A stretch of 64,000 nt of DNA from Buddleja alternifolia (taxonomy: Eukaryota; Streptophyta; Magnoliopsida; Lamiales; Scrophulariaceae): contig CM033402.1 of NCBI GenBank assembly GCA_019426215.1, forward strand, positions 8,433,246 through 8,497,245, read 5' to 3'. Under the pieces are notes generated by a model. It did no database searches, was not told the DNA's origin, and saw only the letters and a list, made by a program, of their open reading frames with translations. Each line of letters begins with the position of its first letter. Position 1 is the stretch's first letter. The position numbers were made by a program, and so were the translations under genes. Below, in pieces: positions 59,240 through 64,000 of the stretch.

Positions 59240-59975
59240 TTGATTTTTTACTAACTTTGAATGCAAATCTGATTTGTTCTAGGCATGTCATGAGTATGTT
59301 CGATATATGTATGTATATCCCTATGTGTCTAGTTTCATATGAATAAAACGGTTCATGAATTGGAGCTTTCCACAATGAGTTATGAATTTTTTCGTGAAGA
59401 CGCGCACAGCTGTTTTGAAAATTGACAGATTTTTCTCTAACTTTGAATACAAATCTGCTTTTTTCTAGACATCTACTGAGTATGTGAGATATATGTGTGG
59501 ATAGCCCTATGTGTCTAGTTTCATATGAATAAAACGGTTCATGAATTGGAGCTTTCCACAATGAGTTATGAATTTTCTCGTGAAGACGCGCACAGCTGTT
59601 TTGAAAATTGACAGATTTTTCTCTAACTTTGAATACAAATCTGCTTTTTTCTAGACATCTACTGAGTATGTGAGATATATGTGTGGATAGCCCTATGTGT
59701 CTAGTTTCATATGAAGAAAACGGTTCATGAATCGGAGCTTTCCACAATGAGTTATGAATTTTCTCGTGAAGACGCGCACAGCTGTTTTGAAAATTGACAG
59801 ATTTTTCTCTAACTTTGAATACAAATCTGCTTTTTTCTAGACATCTACTGAGTATGTGAGATATATGTGTGGATAGCCCTATGTGTCTAGTTTCATAGGA
59901 AGAAAACGGTTCATGAATCCGAGCTTTCTACAATTATTTATGAATTTTCTCGTGAAGACGCGCACAGCTTTCTGC
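59240..59975. repeat. 186-bp tandem repeat array in CACTA-3
   Basis: Four full units plus partial. CGCGCACAGCT anchors are at 59401, 59587, 59773 and 59959, spacing exactly 186. The minus strand is open across the array (59747-59229, 172 codons) with a 62-residue peptide period. It lies between the leader and TNP2. Confidence 0.95.
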
Positions 59976-60487
59976 ACAACCGAGAAGCTCCAAAAACTTT
60001 ATATCGTGATGCTTTAATTTATTTGTAGTTTTATGTGCTTTTGGATCCAATTGGTGATCAATATTTATAATATGATGCTTTATTTGTAGTTTTTTATGTG
60101 ATCTATGTGATCCAACTGGTGATCAATATTTGTAGTTGTTCCCCTGGAAATATGATGTTTTATGTGATCCAACTGGTGATCAATATTTTTGTATCGTTTT
60201 GTGTTCGTTGTGGGTGAAAGATTAGAGTGTTGGGTTTGTTGTGGTTGAAATTGGTAGTATTTTTTGCGTCGTTTCCCTGTTGAGATTTTAGCGGATCGTA
60301 AGATTCGACTTCTGTTGGTTACAACCCACTGAGAAGATTAAGTCGAGAACTTGGTAGAAATATTTGCGTCGTTACTCTGCCGAATTTTTTATAGAATAAT
60401 GCGAAATAAATTAAAAATAAATTTATTTAATTAATTTAACTATCAACTGATGTTAAAATTATTTAATTTAATTAATTGAGAATTTAG

Positions 60488-63400
60488 ATGGATCGAAGTT
60501 GGATTGTAGCGGATCGTATGTCGGAGCAATATGGGAAAGGGGTGAAAGAATTCATCGACTTTGCGGTTGAGCATGCATCGGATCCGACTAGGATTAGTTG
60601 TCCATGTTTACGTTGTTGTTTTGGAAAGAGAATTAGTCCACGTGACTTGGAAGATCATTTGGTGTGTAATGGAATTGATAAAAGCTACACACGATGGACA
60701 AGACACGGTGAAAGCAGTGCCACCTCAGCTGATTTGGGTGATACATCATATCGATCAGTAGATTTTGACATGGATGATTATGAGCCTGATCGTTTGGAGG
60801 AGATGACCAATGTGATCGAGGAGGATTTGCGAAATTGTCCCAAGATGTTCGACAATTTGACAAGTGATTCAAAGACACCCCTGTATAGTGGTAGTAATTT
60901 CACAAGATTGAAAGCAGTCCTAAACCTCTACAAGTTAAAAGCTAACAATGGGTGGAGTGATAAGAGTTTCACAGACTTACTTGGTCTATTAAAAAGTATG
61001 TTACCCGATGATAATGTGTTACCTAATCGTACTTATGAGGCTAAGAAGATGTTAACTGCAATTGGCATGGGATATGAGAGGATACATGCTTGTTTCAATG
61101 ATTGCATCTTGTTTAGAAAGGACTATGCATCATTGACGGTGTGTCCCAAATGTGGCACCTCACGGTACAAGAAGAATGGATCTGCTCCTGTCAAAACAGC
61201 ATGGTATTTGCCCATAATACCTAGATTTAGACGCATGTACAGTAGTGAAGCGTTTGCCAAGGACTTGACATGGTATGCTGATAGAAGGCTTGAACAAGGG
61301 ATTGAAGATAACAAGATTAGACATCCTTCAGATTCTCCTCAATGGAAAAAGATCGATAATGATTTCCCTGAATTTAGGGAAGAACCAAGAAATTTACGCC
61401 TTGTATTGGCTACAGATGGAATGAACCCACATGGCTTGCAAAGTAGCTCACATAGTACATGGCCGGTGATTTTGATGATCTACAACCTACCCCCTTCGCG
61501 ATGCATGAAGCGAGAGCATATTATGATGCCTATACTAATTTCCGGGCCGAAACAACCTGGAAATGATATAGATGTCTACTTGGCCCCTTTAATTGAGGAT
61601 TTGAAAGAGTTGTGGGAGACCGGTATTAAAGTGTATGATGGGTTTAGAAAAGAGAGCTTCAATCTCAGAGTTATGTTGTTTGGTACAATCAATGATTTTC
61701 CAGCAAGAGCTAATCTCGAGGGATATGGTGTACATGGGCAATGTGCATGCCCCATATGTGTCAAGAGTACAGATCAATATAGACTCCCACACTCTCAGAA
61801 ATATGCATTCCAAGGGCATCGAAGATGGTTGAATCGAGAACATCGATATCGTCGGTGGAAGAAAGCTTTCAATGGGAGCATAGAAGAATGTCGAGCTCCT
61901 AAGTGTTTGACCGGTGAAGAGGTGTTTGAGAATGTAAAAGACTTGGATATCAAGTTCGGAAAGACTTTTGCAGGCGGCCTTGCAAAAACTGGGTGGAAAA
62001 AAAGGTCAATTTTTTTTTATTTGCCGTATTGGAAATCTTTACATGTTAGACATTTTCTTGATATAATGCATATTGAGAAAAATGTATTTGATAGTGTCAT
62101 TGGTACTCTTCTAAATGTGCCCGGCAAGACAAAAGATGGAGTAAAGGCAAGGTTGGACTTAGTTGAAATGAAGATAAGAGGTAAATTGGCACCAACAATG
62201 AAGGGAAAACGTACTTATTTACCTCCAGCAGCTCACACGCTATCTAGAAAAGCAAAAATTGCATTATGTGAGTTTCTTTGTGGAGTGAAAGTTCCCGAAG
62301 GGTATTCTTCGAACATTAGCAGTCTTGTATCAATGAAGGACTTGAAGCAAAAGCATATGAAGACTCATGATTGTCATGTAATCATGGATCATTTGCTACC
62401 AATTGCTTTACGGGCCATTCTGCCAAAAAAGGTGAGAGAAACGATAACTAGATTGTGTTTCTTCTTCAAAGCAATGTGGAGCAAGGTGTTTGATCCTGAA
62501 CAATTGCCTGCACTTCAGAAACAACTTGTCCTCACTTTGTGTGAGCTTGAGATGTATTTCCCACCCGCGTTTTTTGATATAATGACTCACCTACCTATTC
62601 ACTTGGTTAGAGAGACACAACTTTGTGGACCAGCTTTTATGAGATCTATGTATCCGGCTGAGCGTTATATGAAGGTATTGAAAGGCTATGTGAAAAATCG
62701 TAGCCGGCCGGAAGGTTGCATTGTTGAGCGGTACATAGTTGATGAAGCTATTACATTTTGCACAGAATATCTGAATGATTCTAACGTTGCAGAGCTTCAA
62801 AAGTCTCCTGTTGTGGGGGGGGGGGGGAACAGAAGGAGAAAGCGTAATTGGAAAGCAATTAGTGAGTGTTCCTAGCACACAAAAGGATCAGGCACACCTA
62901 TATGTGCTCCACAACACCGATGAGGTTGAGCCATATGTTGAAGAGCACAAGGACCAACTTAGGAGAATAAATTCAAGTAAAAATGAAAGTTGGATTTCAA
63001 GAGAACATAACAAGAGTTTTATCGATTGGTTCCGAAAGTGTATTCAAGAGAAACAAAATGAGAATTCACTTTCAGTTTCAGATAAATTGGCACGGTTGTC
63101 GGTGGGCCCGGGCAGATTCGTATTTTGTCATTCGGGTTATCGTATAAATGGTGTCACATTTTATACAAAAGACCAAGATGAACGGAGTACAATGCAGAAT
63201 AGTGGGGTGAGTCTTGTAGCTGAAGCAATGCATATCTCAAGTGCGAAAGATAATAGCCCTATCTATGCCACTTTACCATATTATGGGGTGATTGAACGTA
63301 TATGGGAGCTGGATTACAGTTGGTTTCGGGTGCCTGTATTTGGGTGTAGGTGGGTTGACCATAAAAATGGTGTCGATGATAGTGAAATAGGTTTTACTCG

Positions 63401-63767
63401 AGTAGACCTTGAAAAGGTGGGATACAAAGATGAACCTTTCATTTTGGCATCTCAAGCTAAACAAGTGTTTTTTGTCACCGATCCTGTCGATAAGAGGTGG
63501 TCCATTGTTTTATCGGCAAACAAAAATACTTGTATTGAGGATGATGGCCTATATAATGAAGATGATGGAGGAAATCCTATCTTAGGTGGTTCACAATCCA
63601 CAAATAGTGACGGTGACTTGGATATCAGTGATGATGAATTGTATATGCGAGAAGATCACCAAGAAGGGATATGGATTAATCCTTCTGTTCGTCGGCGTAC
63701 TAAACAAAATGGTCGTACTGAGGGATCACAAAAGATTAGTAAACCAGCGACAAAAAGAAAACGATGA
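60488..63767 (+). pseudogene. CACTA-3 TNP2 (TnpD-type transposase), one frameshift
   Basis: Same protein as the CACTA-2 TNP2: MDRSWIVADRMSEQYGKG start, Transpos_assoc, Tnp2, DUF4218, DUF4216, acidic tail, KPATKRKR end. Here the codon ~155 region (NNGWSDKSF) is intact. A run of 13 G (62815-62827, where CACTA-2 has GGGGGGAGGGGG, 12 bases) adds one base and shifts the frame at about codon 783, giving a 795-codon ORF and an overlapping 330-codon ORF (62775-63767). Isolated differences from CACTA-2 include FFYLPYW against FFDLPYW, RKAKIAL against RKEKIAL and LKQKHM against LKLKHM. Confidence 0.93.
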
Positions 63768-64000
63768 AAGGTATTTGAACTTATTTGATAATTATATGAG
63801 TAACTTATTTGAACTCTTTTGTTAAGTATGCAGTTAAAGTGTAAATTATATTGAACCAGCTTGTAATATTATATTAGTGAATGAGTTACACTAACTTCTG
63901 TATTTTTTTGCTTTTGTAGGTCGATACCGTATACCACCACAGTCACCCTCTCCTCCGCCACTACCACGACGACCACTACCAATGTAAGCTTATCAATATT
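63764..64000 (+). CDS. First exons of CACTA-3 Transposase_24/Ulp1 gene (partial)
   Basis: The ATG at 63764 overlaps the TNP2 stop (ATGA) and is followed by a GT donor after ATGAAAG. An AG acceptor at 63918-63919 starts a Pro-rich exon (63920-63983, encoding RYRIPPQSPSPPPLPRRPL), then a GTAAGC donor. Identical in layout to 27209-27428 of CACTA-2; the rest lies outside the window. The use of this ATG is inferred. Confidence 0.5.

Larger units (their letters stand above)
58190..64000 (+). mobile_element. CACTA-3: left 5.8 kb of a CACTA-2 sister, runs off window
   Basis: Begins CACTAGTACAGAAAAGGCCTG in the MULE (preceding AGG would be the target duplication). Same order as CACTA-2 but on the plus strand: TTACAGCGGTT/TTATAGCGGTT palindromes, CT- and CCG-rich leader (58610-59000), (TA)n (about 59000-59070), the 186-bp array, TNP2, then the first exons of the second gene. 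Near-identical to CACTA-2 over all of this, implying a recent common source. Confidence 0.93.

Noticed and set aside
1..64000. CRISPR arrays, bacterial operons, rRNA genes
   Set aside because: None seen; the tandem repeats present have no spacer structure of that kind and the content is entirely plant nuclear.

Overview
This is nuclear DNA from a flowering plant. Every coding trace belongs to a plant transposon family (Tekay-, Athila- and Tat-type Ty3/gypsy, Ty1/copia, CACTA, MULE, hAT-type and MULE-type MITEs, one tRNA-derived SINE) or to one intron-containing plant gene family. That family is a cis-prenyltransferase (CPT) with a DGH signature where the common form is DGN. It recalls lavandulyl diphosphate synthase, so I infer a Lamiales/Lamiaceae genome such as lavender; this is inference, not proof.

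Layout. 1-3026: 5' part of a minus-strand Tekay-like gypsy element (gag, primer binding site, LTR). 3640-5450 and 6654-7432: Athila-like 3' ends flanking a truncated CPT pseudogene (CPT-C, about 5455-6653). 7433-18579: 3' half of a minus-strand Tat-type gypsy element (3' LTR, an antisense extra ORF, a 20-base motif repeated nine times, integrase, end of RNase H). Its antisense ORF is split by a complete 5449-bp CACTA element (CACTA-1, target duplication ACT) that carries possible captured exons. 18580-34022: a minus-strand copia element fused directly to the Tat fragment. Its gag-pol is split by a 1158-bp terminal-inverted-repeat element, and its 5' LTR by a complete 9834-bp CACTA (CACTA-2, target duplication AAT) encoding TNP2 and a Transposase_24/Ulp1 protease gene.

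35016-38744 and 43495-47453 are direct copies of one block, each with a CPT gene on the minus strand. CPT-A looks intact (three exons, 310 codons, TATA box). CPT-B has a 5-bp deletion, a 2-bp insertion and an intronic SINE. Between them lie a truncated copia with its complete 3' LTR, a CACTA deletion derivative (CACTA-4) and a 214-bp tandem duplication. 47454-54476 is repeat-rich intergenic DNA with a copia relic and four small elements, three of which have recognisable 8-10 bp target duplications. 54477-58189 is a degenerate MULE interrupted by CACTA-3 (58190 to beyond the window), a near-identical sister of CACTA-2 in the opposite orientation.

The only plausible host gene product is CPT-A, probably a plastid short-chain prenyl diphosphate synthase. 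The rest is nested transposons. The insertion order can be read directly from target duplications, and two TNP2 copies carry different single frameshifts, which suggests recent activity.
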